Source of the DNA: Ephydatia muelleri
Taxonomy: Eukaryota > Porifera > Demospongiae > Spongillida > Spongillidae
NCBI GenBank assembly: GCA_013339895.1
Contig: JABACO010000018.1
Location: 5,441,650 to 5,505,649, forward strand
Direction of reading: 5' to 3'
Length of the DNA: 64,000 nucleotides
Positions 1 through 12,139 of this stretch are shown here, one piece after another; position 1 is the first letter of the stretch, and each line of letters begins with the position of its first letter. The notes beneath the pieces are model-generated. The model was not told the DNA's origin and searched no databases. It worked only from the letters and a program-made list of their open reading frames with translations. The translations under genes and the position numbers were made by a program.

Positions 1-1600
1 CATGTGTCTGTATGTGCGTCTTTCTGGTGTGTCTGCATGTATCGGTGTGTGGTCTGTGTGTCTCTGTGTCTCTGTGCTGGTGTCTGTGTGGTCTGTGTGT
101 CTCTGTTGTTGTGTCTGTGTGTCTCTGTGTCTCTGTGTTTGTGTCTGTGTGTCTCTGTGTCTCTGTGGTTGTGTCTGTGTGTCTGTGTGTCTCTGTGTTG
201 TGTCTGTGTGTCTGTGTGTCTCTGTGTTGTGTCTGTGTGTCTCGTGTTCTGTGTGTGTGGTGTATCTGTGTGAGTGTGTCCTGTGAGTGTGTTTGTATGT
301 ATGATGTGTGTTACCCTGTGGTACCCTGTGCATGTGTGCATTAACCTGTGTGTGGTAAAAATCCATGTGTCTGTGCATGTGTTTCTGTGTGTGTCTGTGC
401 TTGTGTGTTCTCTGTGGTGTCTGTGGGTCAGTTGTGTGTGTGAGTCTGTGTATGTCTGTGTGTGAGTTTGGTGTGTGTCTGTGTGTGTGTCTGTGATGTT
501 TGTGTTGTCTTAGTGTATGTGTCTGTGACTGTGTGTGTGCATTTGTATGCTTTCTGTATGTGTGTACCTGTATGTGATAAAAATCCACCAAAGGTCTCGC
601 CATTTCTATATGCAATTCCCTAGTTGACCCCTCTACCATCCATTGCCATGCACACTACATGTAGATGAGTGTCCGCATGTTTCTGTTTCTTTCAGTGTTT
701 GTGTGTGTGTGTCTGTATGTGTGTCTGTATGTGTGTCTGTATATGTGTCTTTATGTTTGTCTGTGTGTGTGTCTCTGTGTGTGTCTGTGTGTGTTGTCTT
801 TGTGTATGTGTGTGTGTCTGCGTGTGTGCATTTGCATGCTTTCTGTATGTGTGTTACCCTGTGTTACCCTGTGCATGTGTGCGATAAAAATCAACCCTAC
901 CATCCAAACGTCATGACCATTGCTCTATGCAATTCCCTAGTTTGATTCCACTCTACCCATTCATTGCCATGCACACTACATGAGTACCCATTGTATACCT
1001 GATTAACCTGCGTGTGGTAAAAATCCACTGCTACAATCCAAAGGTCTCGACCATTCCTCTATGCAATTCCCTAGTTTGACCCGACCTCTACCCATCCATT
1101 GCCATGCACACTACATGTAGATGAGTGTCCACGTGTTTTCTTTCTGTGTTTGTGTGTGCGTGTGTGTCTGTATGTTGTCTGTGCGTGTGTGTCTATAGAT
1201 GAGTGTTGTCTTTGTGTGTGTTGTCTTTGTGTATGCGTCTGTGTGTTCTAATTTGCACACTTTCTGTATGTGTATTTCCTTGTGTGTTGTGATAAAAATC
1301 GACCCTACCATCTAAAGGTCACGACCATTGCTCTATGCAATTCCCTAGTTTGACCTCACTCTACCCATCCATTGCCATGCACCTTCATGAGTACCCACGT
1401 GTTTCTTTCTGTGTATCTTTCTCTGTGTGTGTGTATGTGTCTGAGTGTGCGCATTTGCATGCTTTTTGTATGTGTGTTACCCTGTGCATGTTGTATTAAC
1501 CTGATTAACTTGTGTGTGGTAAAAATCCACTCACAATCCAAAGGTCTCGACCATTCCTCTATGCAATTCTCCTGTCTGTGGGCAGGTGTATGGGAAACAC
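1..1600 (+). repeat. GT-rich tandem unit array, forward orientation (copy A, left arm)
   Basis: Units of roughly 140-320 bp alternate a unique core with a GT/TCTG-rich stretch. The core runs from GGTAAAAATCCAC through ATGCAATTCCCTAGTTTGAC to CCATTGCCATGCACACTACA, and cores are seen near 585-665, 910-980, 1015-1110, 1285-1390 and 1515-1570. Each GT-rich part varies in length. Translation gives only Cys/Val/Ser low complexity, so no gene is called. Position 1 corresponds to 25026 of copy B. The array is truncated by the window start. Confidence 0.9.
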
Positions 1601-2100
1601 ACCATCTCCTGTAATAGCATTAAGTTAAGACATGCAAACAAAATGCATACCCAGCTAGCTAACGTCAAAAAGGCCTGTACAATAAAGGATTTGGTACACT
1701 GAAACCTAAGCAGACAAAGGAATCACCACACAATGAATTTCAATTACCTACAAAGAGTAGTTAACACAATTCACCTGAAGGTCTGAAGGAGGGTGGGCTT
1801 AACATTACCATAATGGTCATGCAGCCAAGCACAAATCAATCAATCACACACACACCACACACACACACACCCACACACACACCATACACACCATACACAC
1901 CCCATACACACACACCACACATGCATACACACACACACATGAATCACTACCTGGCAAATAAGTTAAAATCCATGCAAATTTTAAAATAGGCTGACAGCGT
2001 GATGAAAACTGAAACATGGGACCTGGAATTGGATGGCTTTTGCTAAATTACAACAGGCACAAAATGACTTTGAACACAAGTCTTTAGCGCATGCACATGA
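1576..2100. repeat. Spacer of the palindromic complex, copy A
   Basis: This non-microsatellite spacer is almost identical to 26822-27370 of copy B. It holds a CA tract (1846-1925) that is clearly shorter than its counterpart in copy B. The stretch 1793-2070 is an inverted copy of 2990-3507, so it forms part of the palindrome. No coding signal was seen. Confidence 0.8.
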
Positions 2101-2690
2101 TTAACTGAGCATACCAATGGATGGGCTTTGATTGGAGAGAGAGAGTTGCATAGAGAAATGTAGAAGTCTTATTTCGTTCGTAGAGTCAGTATTGAAAGAT
2201 TTGTACCCACACAGGGTATCGAACATACAGAAAGCATACAAATGCGCACACACACACATACAGACACACACAAATACACACATACACACTGACACACATG
2301 CACACACACATGCACACACACACACAAACACACACAACACACAGAGAAGCACTTGGACACTATCAATCAAGTGTGCATGGCAATGGATGGACCTTTGGAT
2401 CCTAGAGTGGATTTTTACCACACACAGGTTCATACAGGGTAGAACACAGGGTAACACAGACAGAAACACGCGAACACACACACATGGACAACACACACAC
2501 AAACATACAGACACACACACACATGGACACACCACAAACACATACACGGACATGCATGGACATGCATGCACACTGACACACACAGAACGAAACACGTGGA
2601 CACTCATCTATCAATCAAGGAGCATGGCAATGGATGGGTAGAGTGGGGTCAAAGTGGGGGAATTGCATAGAGGACTGATACACACACAAC
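2101..2690 (-). repeat. CA-rich unit array, reverse orientation (copy A)
   Basis: The same core units as in 1-1600, now reverse-complemented (GTGTGCATGGCAATGGATGG at about 2370 and 2615), separated by CACA/CAGA tracts. The switch of orientation makes the region an inverted repeat. The open frames here are low-complexity shadows. Confidence 0.85.
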
Positions 2691-3112
2691 ACACACACAC
2701 ATACACACATAATACACATAATCCCACAAATAGAGACTCCTTTCTTACCACTGTACAATGGCCACAGAGCTACACCAAGATGAAAACCAACATATCATTA
2801 GGACATCTTTTGCTATTAAACCTCTGATTAACCAACTGACATACTGGCTCAAAAAGGGTCTTTAGTAGCTACATGTACTTCATCAAGCTCTTAACACAGA
2901 TATCTCACAAATAGCTGCTATTTTAGACACACATCCATATAACACTTTAGGGTCCAGTTGGGTCTAGATCGACCATCATCGCATGGCATCAGCATCTGTT
3001 GTAATTTAGCAAAAACCCTCCAATTCCATGTCCCATGTTTCAGTCATCCATCATGGTGTCAACCTATTTTAAGATTTGCATGGATTATTTGCCACAGTAG
3101 AGTGATTCATAA
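2691..3112. repeat. Second spacer, copy A
   Basis: Single-copy-looking sequence that recurs in this window at 28000-28395 (nearly identical) and, in part, at 30610-30905 (more diverged). The right part (2990-3110) is the inverse of 1950-2070. No gene is seen. Confidence 0.75.
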
Positions 3113-3419
3113 GTGTCCATATGTTTCTGTGTGTGTGCGTGTGTGTGTGGGGGGGGGTTGTGTATGGGTGTGCGTGTATGGTGTGTGAGTGTGTGTGGTG
3201 TGTGTGAGTATATGGAGTGTGTGTATGGTGTGTGTGTATGCGGTGTGTGTGTGTGTGTGTGTGTATGGTGTGGTGTGTGTATGTGTGTATGGTGTGTATG
3301 GTGTGTGTTGTGTGTGGGTGTATGTGTGTATGTGTTTATGGATGTGTGTGTAGGGGTGTGTGTATGGGTCTGTGTGTGTATAAGCGTGTGTATTGTGTGT
3401 ATGCGTGTGTGTGTGTGTA

Positions 3420-3456
<37 letters not shown>

Positions 3457-3460
3457 TTGA
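3113..3460. repeat. TG/TATGG microsatellite tract, copy A
   Basis: Degenerate TGTGTGTATGG repeats ending in a pure TG run of about 14 dinucleotides (about 3426-3454), with a G9 run near 3149. Counterpart in copy B: 28400-28730, with different run lengths. Confidence 0.9.
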
Positions 3461-4617
3461 TTTGTGCTTGGCTGTATGACCATTATGGTTATTGGTTATG
3501 TTAAGCCCCACACACACAGAAAGAAACACGTGGACACTCATCCCGTGTGCATGGCAATGGATGGGTAGAGTGGGTCAAACTAGCAAATTGCATAGAGGAA
3601 TGGTTAAGACCTTTGGACCGTAGAGTGGATTCTTATCACACACAGGTTAATACACACATGCACAGGGTAACACACGTACAGAAATCATGCAAATGCACAC
3701 ACACAGACACACACACAAACACACACACAGACACATACACAAAGACAACACACATCTATAGACACACACAGAGACATGCACACAGACAACATACAGACAC
3801 ACATACAGACACACAAACACAGAAAGAAACACCCATCTACATGTAGTGTGCATGGCAATGGATGAGAGAGTCTGGTCAAACTAGGGAATTGCATAGAGGA
3901 ATGGTCGAGACTTTTAGAGTGGATTTTACCACATACAAGTTAATCAGGTTAATACACACATGCACAGGGTAACACACATGCAGAAAGCATGCAAATGCAC
4001 GCACACAGACACACGCACATAGACACATACAGACACACATACAAACACACATACAGACACCACACACAAACACAGAAAGAAACACGTGGGTAGTGTGCAT
4101 GGCAATGAATGGGTACAGTGGGGTCAAACTAGGGAATTGCATAAAGCAATGGTCGTGACCTTTGGTGGATTTTTTATAACACACATGTACAGGGTAACAC
4201 AGGGTACACACACAGAAAGCATGCACACTGAGACACACAGACACACGTACACACACGTACACACACCACACACACACACACAGAAAGAAAGAAACACGTG
4301 GACACTCATCCAGTGTGCATGGCAATGGATGGGTAGAGTGAGGTCAAACTAGGGAATTGCATAGAGGAATGGTCGAGGTCTTTGGTGGATTTTTATCATA
4401 CACAGGTTAAACACACCTGCACAGGGTACACACATACAGAAAGCATGCAAATACACACACACAGACACACACACAGACACACACACAGACACACACACGG
4501 ACACACACACAGACACACACAGACACACACACACACAGACACACACATAGACACACACACACCACACACAGACACACACAACACCACACACACACATACA
4601 CACACAGACACACACAA
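3461..4617 (-). repeat. CA-rich unit array, reverse orientation (copy A, right arm)
   Basis: Four reverse-oriented core units (about 3548, 3848, 4096, 4316) separated by ACACAG tracts. The array ends inside a CA tract at the assembly gap. In copy B the homologous sequence continues to 30600, so copy A is incomplete. Confidence 0.85.
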
Positions 4618-5617
4618 NNNNNNNNNNNNNNNNNNNNNNNNNNNNNNNNNNNNNNNNNNNNNNNNNNNNNNNNNNNNNNNNNNNNNNNNNNNNNNNNNNN
4701 NNNNNNNNNNNNNNNNNNNNNNNNNNNNNNNNNNNNNNNNNNNNNNNNNNNNNNNNNNNNNNNNNNNNNNNNNNNNNNNNNNNNNNNNNNNNNNNNNNNN
4801 NNNNNNNNNNNNNNNNNNNNNNNNNNNNNNNNNNNNNNNNNNNNNNNNNNNNNNNNNNNNNNNNNNNNNNNNNNNNNNNNNNNNNNNNNNNNNNNNNNNN
4901 NNNNNNNNNNNNNNNNNNNNNNNNNNNNNNNNNNNNNNNNNNNNNNNNNNNNNNNNNNNNNNNNNNNNNNNNNNNNNNNNNNNNNNNNNNNNNNNNNNNN
5001 NNNNNNNNNNNNNNNNNNNNNNNNNNNNNNNNNNNNNNNNNNNNNNNNNNNNNNNNNNNNNNNNNNNNNNNNNNNNNNNNNNNNNNNNNNNNNNNNNNNN
5101 NNNNNNNNNNNNNNNNNNNNNNNNNNNNNNNNNNNNNNNNNNNNNNNNNNNNNNNNNNNNNNNNNNNNNNNNNNNNNNNNNNNNNNNNNNNNNNNNNNNN
5201 NNNNNNNNNNNNNNNNNNNNNNNNNNNNNNNNNNNNNNNNNNNNNNNNNNNNNNNNNNNNNNNNNNNNNNNNNNNNNNNNNNNNNNNNNNNNNNNNNNNN
5301 NNNNNNNNNNNNNNNNNNNNNNNNNNNNNNNNNNNNNNNNNNNNNNNNNNNNNNNNNNNNNNNNNNNNNNNNNNNNNNNNNNNNNNNNNNNNNNNNNNNN
5401 NNNNNNNNNNNNNNNNNNNNNNNNNNNNNNNNNNNNNNNNNNNNNNNNNNNNNNNNNNNNNNNNNNNNNNNNNNNNNNNNNNNNNNNNNNNNNNNNNNNN
5501 NNNNNNNNNNNNNNNNNNNNNNNNNNNNNNNNNNNNNNNNNNNNNNNNNNNNNNNNNNNNNNNNNNNNNNNNNNNNNNNNNNNNNNNNNNNNNNNNNNNN
5601 NNNNNNNNNNNNNNNNN
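4618..5617. other. Assembly gap, 1,000 N
   Basis: Exactly 1,000 undefined bases, a conventional fixed-size scaffold gap. It begins in the middle of a CA-rich tract. Long apparent open frames crossing it are artefacts of the Ns. Confidence 1.
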
Positions 5618-5750
5618 AAATAATGCATATCATTGATGTATCCCATTGGAATCTGACCACAGGTGCGAATATGAGGATATGTGGATGCAGGCTACAAAAG
5701 CAGTTTTGCAAAGCAATAGGCAAAGCAGGGAAATGAGTGCCACAACTTAC

Positions 5751-5888
5751 ATGTCGATCATTTTCAAAGGACTTATTGACAGCCTGTGATATTGATGTTG
5801 CAAGTGATGCTGTTGAAAATCCATCTCTAGATGTTTTGCTTATTGTCATAGGGCTATGATATGCATTGTGAGGACAAAGGAGTGCCAA
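5751..5888 (-). CDS. Possible exon of an unidentified gene
   Basis: On the minus strand an open stretch reads into GFSTASLATSISQAV and ends at a good splice donor (CAT|GTAAGT, donor at 5750-5749). The composition is protein-like and unlike the surrounding sequence. I do not recognise the family. It may be part of a transposon-derived gene, because most coding-like sequence nearby is. No acceptor or partner exon could be fixed, and the gap at 5617 may hide the rest. The start at 5888 is only the first Met in frame. Confidence 0.25.
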
Positions 5889-6068
5889 ATCTCATACAAG
5901 TGCAGTGTGCAGCCCTAGTAAGGCATCCTTACCCAGCCTTGTCACATCTACATGTCAAGTAATATCGGCATTGTGTTGTGTCCAATTTGTTTAGCTATGA
6001 TGCAGCAGTCAATCCAGCTACACTGTTGAAAAAACAGGCACGAGGGGTGTTAGGTTTGAGGGGTGTTA

Positions 6069-6193
6069 CAACGCGTAGTGCAATAACATTATAACGCGTA
6101 CACATACACATGCATTTGATTTAGTGAAGCTAGCAAATAGATTTTCCTAACTGCTGATAGCCTTGTGTGCATCGCTTACGCCAGATGTGGAAG
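6069..6193 (+). repeat. Dispersed repeat module M2, short copy
   Basis: Begins ACGCGTAGTGCAATAACATT and ends GCCAGATGTGGAAG. Nearly identical copies lie at 7365-7505 and within 59885-60010, all in the same orientation. It is non-coding and seems to travel with the FReD units. The sequence between the first gap and here (5889-6068) shows nothing else. Confidence 0.8.
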
Positions 6194-6449
6194 TACATAG
6201 TACATATCATCCTACCCTTGCAGAAGTACTTGCACTCTCATTTAATTCCCTGCTTACAACTAGTGCGATATGAAACGCTGTGCTGCCTCTTCACAGATGT
6301 GTATATTTTAGTGCTTAGTTTTAATAATAATGATATGGATATGTATGCAGCTTGTAATTGTCATGAATATTTTATTAATTACATGAAAGAATATAACATC
6401 ACTATTTTAAAAACTATCTACCGTTCCAAACATAATGCATAAACTACTT

Positions 6450-6935
6450 GAAGTTGAGGCAGGCTTCTTGCCAAAATGATGCTTGCCACAGACCATGCAA
6501 GAATGAGGCTCAGTTTTCCATTAAGAACTGCAGTGACCTTACTTTAGGCAAACAAACACAGACTGCAAGTCCAGTGGCCAAACAGGAGAATGTGATGTTT
6601 GCTTCTCTGCCCCAGTTGCCATATGTCTCAACGACCAGGGGAACACCACACACCCTGCCCAGTTCCTAGCATGTAGGGCCTTTGGAAAAAATTTTGCAAG
6701 ACTCGGCAACAGCTGTTGCAGTACCTGCATCATTCAGAAAATCAGCCTGGGTGAGTGATGAGGTAACAGTAATATCACAAGCAACTGGCCTTCCTCTCTC
6801 CCAATCAGCCACCAGAACATCTGCTGGGTGAGATTACCTTAAGCTCAGGTGTTAATTGACTACCAGCCTCCACCTTAACTTCCAGACAAGAACTGTGTAA
6901 TTTTTGTGCTGCACAACAGAATAGAAGAGGAGAAG
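6450..6935 (-). pseudogene. LINE C-terminal fragment (RT-less composite element, copy 1)
   Basis: Read on the minus strand and allowing frameshifts, this stretch gives CLEVKVEAGSQLTPELK, then segments matching ADFLNDAGTATAVAES and VVETYGNWG. These belong to the C-terminal region of a non-LTR retrotransposon polyprotein family common in sponges and cnidarians, downstream of reverse transcriptase. Several stops and frameshifts show decay. The same sequence occurs at 50709-51190 in the opposite orientation, and in both places it is joined to module M1. No reverse transcriptase is present between M1 and this fragment in either copy. Family assignment is from remembered signatures, not a search. 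Confidence 0.7.
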
Positions 6936-7030
6936 ATTCAATGATTATATTATTTAAACTGATGTACAGATGATATCATCAGCATATAGCACCATACCCA
7001 CAATCAGGAAGCAGATTGATATGCAAGGTA

Positions 7031-7203
7031 AATCCCCATGGACAGACAAATTAAAGCCTTTAGCCTAATTCTACACTAGCCTGGGTACCCATCATCAGTC
7101 GGGTACCCAGACGAAGTCTACACCTGGCATCATTCTTCTGAAACAATATCACCTGCTCATGTTTAGAACAAGAAACGGTATATGACACATACACTTCACC
7201 CCA
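7031..7203 (-). repeat. Dispersed repeat module M1 (leader of the composite element), partial copy
   Basis: Matches, inverted, 50430-50600 and, in the same orientation, 58030-58235, including the doubled GGGTACCCA motif around a short spacer. Non-coding. Joined to the LINE fragment at 6450-6935, as at 50 kb. Confidence 0.8.
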
Positions 7204-7246
7204 GGAATTTACGAGTGGAAATATGGCACCTAAAGATAATAGAATA

Positions 7247-7511
7247 TTTCGATCGTACCAGTGATGCACTCTTCCCTGTTTTATTTGAAGGGCACTTATT
7301 AGAGTTGAGTCGGAGAATATATGATGGAACCGATCGCTCCTAAAAGAGCCACAGAGGTTGCACAACGCGTAGTGCAATAACATTATAACGCGTACACATA
7401 CACATGCATTTGATTTAGTGAAGCTAGCAAATAGGTTTTCCTAACTGCTGATAGCCTTGTGTGCATCGCTTACGCCAGATGTGGAAGGTTTGCGCTTCAA
7501 AGTAATGAGCT
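7247..7511 (+). repeat. Dispersed repeat module M2, long copy
   Basis: Nearly identical to 59769-60029, which lies just upstream of the intact FReD gene. The 3' half equals the short copy at 6069-6193. Non-coding. Confidence 0.85.
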
Positions 7512-8860
7512 CTGAAGCCGCGGATTAATACCGTAAATTTTCTTTCGTGTTCCAAGTATTGACCTGCAAAAGTATTGCAAACATCCTGGTTAGGTAGGTA
7601 TTTTTTCCCAGCTCACAGGTACAAAATGACAGATGTACAAACTTCATTGTGACATCTATTCACAGTGCTGCATCCGCCTAATTGTATAAAACAGGTCAGT
7701 GCTTTTGATGTTACAAGTCAGAACCTGTCACATATCTCCTGTTATAGACGCCAAGTAGACCAGCTATGTCAGATGAGGCAATATTTGAATTGTTTCATCC
7801 TATTTATTCTTACAGGTCAGTAGGGATGGATTAATATTTGTCCAGATAATTGTCTGACCTTGTTTTAATCTTGTCATATTTTGATTTCTTGATTCATTCA
7901 TTTTTTGTCATTGAGACAAACATCAGTCCTTCATAGAACTCGGTCACTGCCTGTGTGCTTCAACCGGGGAGCAGAAGACACACTCAGCATTCCTGTTCCT
8001 TTAATCAATGGGACTCGTGCTTCGGGCATTGTTTCTGTGCGTATGATGCTGTTTATTGCAATTTTTTATAGTGTGTATTACATATAATTCATTTGATTGT
8101 GCCATTTCAACTTTTTGTGTTTTTGTAACAGTGAGTGATAATGGTATAGAATACAATTCGGTAATATTACATTGTTCTCGTCATTACACGCCTCCAAACA
8201 GGTGTAAATTTATCAGTAAAACATTAGATGTGAAACTGAAACATTCGCGAAACTCAAGTGAAACCTTCGAATTTGAACAATTATAATCGCCGGCCGCCTG
8301 CAAATAAGCATATCATCCTGCAACATGGATCTAAGAATTAAATAAAGAGATTTGATAATTTGACCAAGCTAGCTACAGGTTGCACGCCGGTGCTGAGGTA
8401 TTTAAAAGTGTGAGCATGCATGCTCTACATGCATGTATTGACTATAAAATAAGTATTTGCGTTGATCGTGAACACATGCAGCCTTTAATCCACTTCAAAG
8501 ATCAAGAGAGCAGTGCCACTGTTCCCTCGAAAGGAAAACTAACAAAAAGCGGTGCAGCTAGGGAATTCGGTCCGGTGGGGACCGTATTCGCTAGGGAATT
8601 GAGTTCATTTTGGGCAACTAGGGAACTCGGTTCGGGGGACCGTATTTCCACCGAAAATTGCACCGGACCGTAATGCCTATGACACCGGAGTGAGGGTCGC
8701 ACTTATTTGGCAGCACTCGGAGTGATCACAGGTGGCTTTCACCCGTTTCTTTTTGCTGTATAATTCAAATTATGCGCTGTGCAAACAATATATAGCGTAT
8801 ATAATTCACTTCTCTGATGTTACATTTGTTTGGAGTGAAGTGTATTTCATATTTGGAGTG
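7512..8860. other. Intergenic, no gene seen
   Basis: AT-rich sequence without a supportable gene. At 8550-8640 an element of about 50 bp is imperfectly duplicated (GCTAGGGAATTCGGTCCGG and CTAGGGAACTCGGTTCGG), followed by GGACCGTATT in both copies. The short open frame over it is probably fortuitous. Confidence 0.6.
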
Positions 8861-8864
8861 CATG

Positions 8865-9117
8865 ACTAATTGGTTTCACTGGAGTGAGTACATACTCGCG
8901 TCAGTGGTTGCTTGTGGTCTATAGATCCGCCTCGGAAAGGCCCAATTTGTAACGGCTCTTGACGTGATCAAACGATACATTAATTGGCAAGTTGAGAACA
9001 TGCAGTGAGTAAAAAACAGCATTTAGTTACAACTCAATTCGGCTCAGTCATTTCAGTTATATTGCATGCACACATGAATTACAATATGCAAAAAGAGTTG
9101 CATAAATAATGGCTGCC
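8865..9117. repeat. Duplicated 3' flank of FReD unit 1
   Basis: Inverted match to 61340-61590, the 3' flank of the intact FReD gene (shared CTGACGCGAGTATATACTCA-type and TCAGTTATATTGCAT segments). This shows that whole gene units were duplicated, not only exons. Likely the 3' UTR and downstream sequence of the broken gene at 9120-9990. Confidence 0.7.
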
Positions 9118-9119
9118 GT

Positions 9120-9990
<871 letters not shown>

Positions 9991-10046
9991 CTCTGGCACC
10001 TGCTTGGCATCCAGCTATTTATGATATTCAGATGCTTCTACGTTCT

Positions 10047-10054
10047 TATATACA
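10047..10054 (-). promoter_or_regulatory. TATA box of FReD copy 1
   Basis: The minus strand reads GTGTGTATATAAGAACGTAG, aligned with the TATAAA of the intact copy at 60441. It lies about 57 nt upstream of the exon 1 ATG. Confidence 0.6.
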
Positions 10055-10079
10055 CACACCGCGTTTTCACAGCTCCCAC

Positions 10080-10440
10080 GCATCTGGAAGTCGGTGCGGT
10101 ACAGTGATCTATATTAGATATCAGTACTGGGCATGGTATAATGTATTGTGCATTAATTGGAGAACATGAAGTGGCCTTTACAAACCGTGGAGCTCAAGCA
10201 GCGTTCTGTATTAAAGCATTTAAGTTTTCCCTATGAAAGGCGCATGCAGCTGTCTTCTTTAATGTCAGGCCGCGTCTGTTTTCCACGCGCGTTGCCATTT
10301 GCATGCGGCTGTGAGTCAGGTACAGTCATATTGGACTTAGCGTGCCGTAATGGTGGGGCGGCCGCTAAGGTAGGGCCACGCCCGACGATTACATTCACGC
10401 ACCAAGGTACGAATACAAACCGCACTACTTCTACACTTCA
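10080..10440 (-). promoter_or_regulatory. Duplicated upstream region of FReD copy 1, with octamer motif
   Basis: Inverted match to about 60100-60440 upstream of the intact FReD gene. The best-conserved block is GCATGCAAATGGCAACGCGC (10289-10306 region), which contains ATGCAAAT (10297-10304, minus strand), the consensus POU-octamer site. Its retention in two diverged copies suggests function; binding itself is inference. Confidence 0.55.
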
Positions 10441-10869
10441 CTTATTGTTTCGTGACAGTCGTACCCTAAATACCTATAACTATATACTTACCATAAGCAG
10501 TCACAAAGATGACCTCATTCCCTGCACGTCGCGCGCTCAAATAAGCTTGGCCCGATTAGTGAGGGCCTTAATTGGTTCTAGCATGGGTATTAATGACGTA
10601 TGTACTCAAAGGCTCGCCACTTCTCGATCAGCACTTGGCTACAAAGCCTAACTACATTACTATATTATAAAAATACACAGCACACACGGAAAATACAACT
10701 GAAATAACTAAACTCTATGACTACCAATCTATATAGTGAGAAAAATGCAACGGTCGATCAGAATTTGCCTACAATGGGCTAGCTGTGGGTGAAAGGCTTA
10801 TCAAAACTATTTTAGAAGTGGCCATTCCGAGAATCGATGAATTTTAGAATGATATCATGCAATCGCGGC

Positions 10870-11010
10870 CTCGCGTAAAGTTGTCAAGGCTTTTGATGTG
10901 ACAAGAGATACACGTATATTGGCACGTACCTATATACTAAGTGAGGACAGGGAGAATACTGCATTAACAACTCAATTCGACTCGTTTCAGTTATGCCATT
11001 GCGATTAACA
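10870..11010. repeat. Fragment of duplicated FReD 3' flank
   Basis: Resembles 8930-9065 (shared AACTCAATTCG...TTTCAGTTAT segment). Probably the displaced 3' flank of FReD copy 2. 10441-10869 and 11011-11588 show no gene. Confidence 0.5.
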
Positions 11011-11589
11011 GGACACCTGCCAGTTTTCAAAGAATGATAGTTTGTGTGCTCTATATATACGCGGTATTGTAATCCAATAAAGATGCAATATAGCATATCT
11101 TGATAACTTAACTTGATGGTAATCGCTGATATAACTGCATGCATGAAGAGAGCATGCATCTATAACATCTAGAAACTGAAAGAGACACTGATACATTATT
11201 CATTACCCCCTTCTCTGCCAAGCTCCAGTTTTACGTCTGCCATGCATGGACACTGAGGTGCTTTTTTTATCAGCCTATTATGGTATAATCATTAATAAAT
11301 ATATTTGCGAAGTTGAAGGAGTTGTCTGTGCCACAGAATTATAAGGAACTGCCACGAGATTCGTATTCATGTATAGAATGGTGAGATATAGACGTCTTTT
11401 TGGCTGCTATTAATCACGTTCATTTGCGCGCCATATATATGTATACCGGTATATAATATTGTGCATAGGCAACGAAATAGCATGTTAAGAACAGCAAAAT
11501 ACATGCGAACATCACATGTAGAGATACAATCACGCGACGCACAATAAAGAGGCATAAATAATGGCTGCTGCATGGTTCGCGCCGTAATT

Positions 11590-11945
11590 TAAAGTGGTCT
11601 AACGGCTAGTACCGCTGACTGCATCAAAGCATCCTTGCCAAGCCAACTATCTATTGGATTCCCGTTGTCACTCAAATCATAGGTTTGATTTTGGTAAACG
11701 CCATTAAGATTAGCATCTTGTAGCAGCTCTTGAACCACCATCCTGACGAGTAAACTTGGGCGCCAGTTTGTTAGGAACGAAGCGTCGTTGTCTTTATCGG
11801 GGTGGTAGAGAAGCTCTGGCCGTTGTGAATTACAAAAGAATCGCCGACAGTTGAAGATGCTTCGTACCCAGACACCTTTAGTTGGTAATTTAGCGGCCAT
11901 TCGGGAGCTAGGCTGGACTGACTGTACTTTGCGTACAGTTTATAT
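11590..11945 (-). pseudogene. Fibrinogen-related domain gene, copy 2, 5'-truncated
   Basis: Minus-strand sequence equals the C-terminal half of the FReD exon. It begins at KYSQSSLAPEWPLNYQLKVS and ends in VLAVRPL before the stop at 11592-11590. Frameshifts occur in the calcium-site segment (SFSTTPIK instead of STPDKDND) and near NSCY. Upstream of KYSQ the homology stops abruptly, and about 190 bp of unrelated sequence (11946-12135) replaces exon 1, the intron and the first half of exon 2. Beyond that, 12140-12290 again matches the FReD promoter region. The gene therefore suffered an internal replacement rather than simple truncation. Confidence 0.8.
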
Positions 11946-12139
11946 GGTGCATATTCTGCTCTCAACAGGCCTGGGCTAGAGAATCTCGACCGCGACACGC
12001 AGGACTGCTGTTGTCAAGAAGGCTAGTGCTTTGGCTGAGTCTGTTCGAAGTAAAGTGCACGTCTTGGACCTTGCCAAGGTGACTTACACCCCCGGGCACT
12101 TACTGCTCCACCCAGCTGGAAAGGGAAGAGATGAAGTCT

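Noticed and set aside
4382-5888. Very long open frames crossing 4618-5617
   Set aside because: They consist of undefined bases; the gap supplies no stops.
10157-10651. 164-codon plus-strand frame at 10157-10651
   Set aside because: It lies antisense in the conserved upstream region of FReD copy 1, and the homologous region at 60 kb is not open. Conservation is of DNA, not of this frame.
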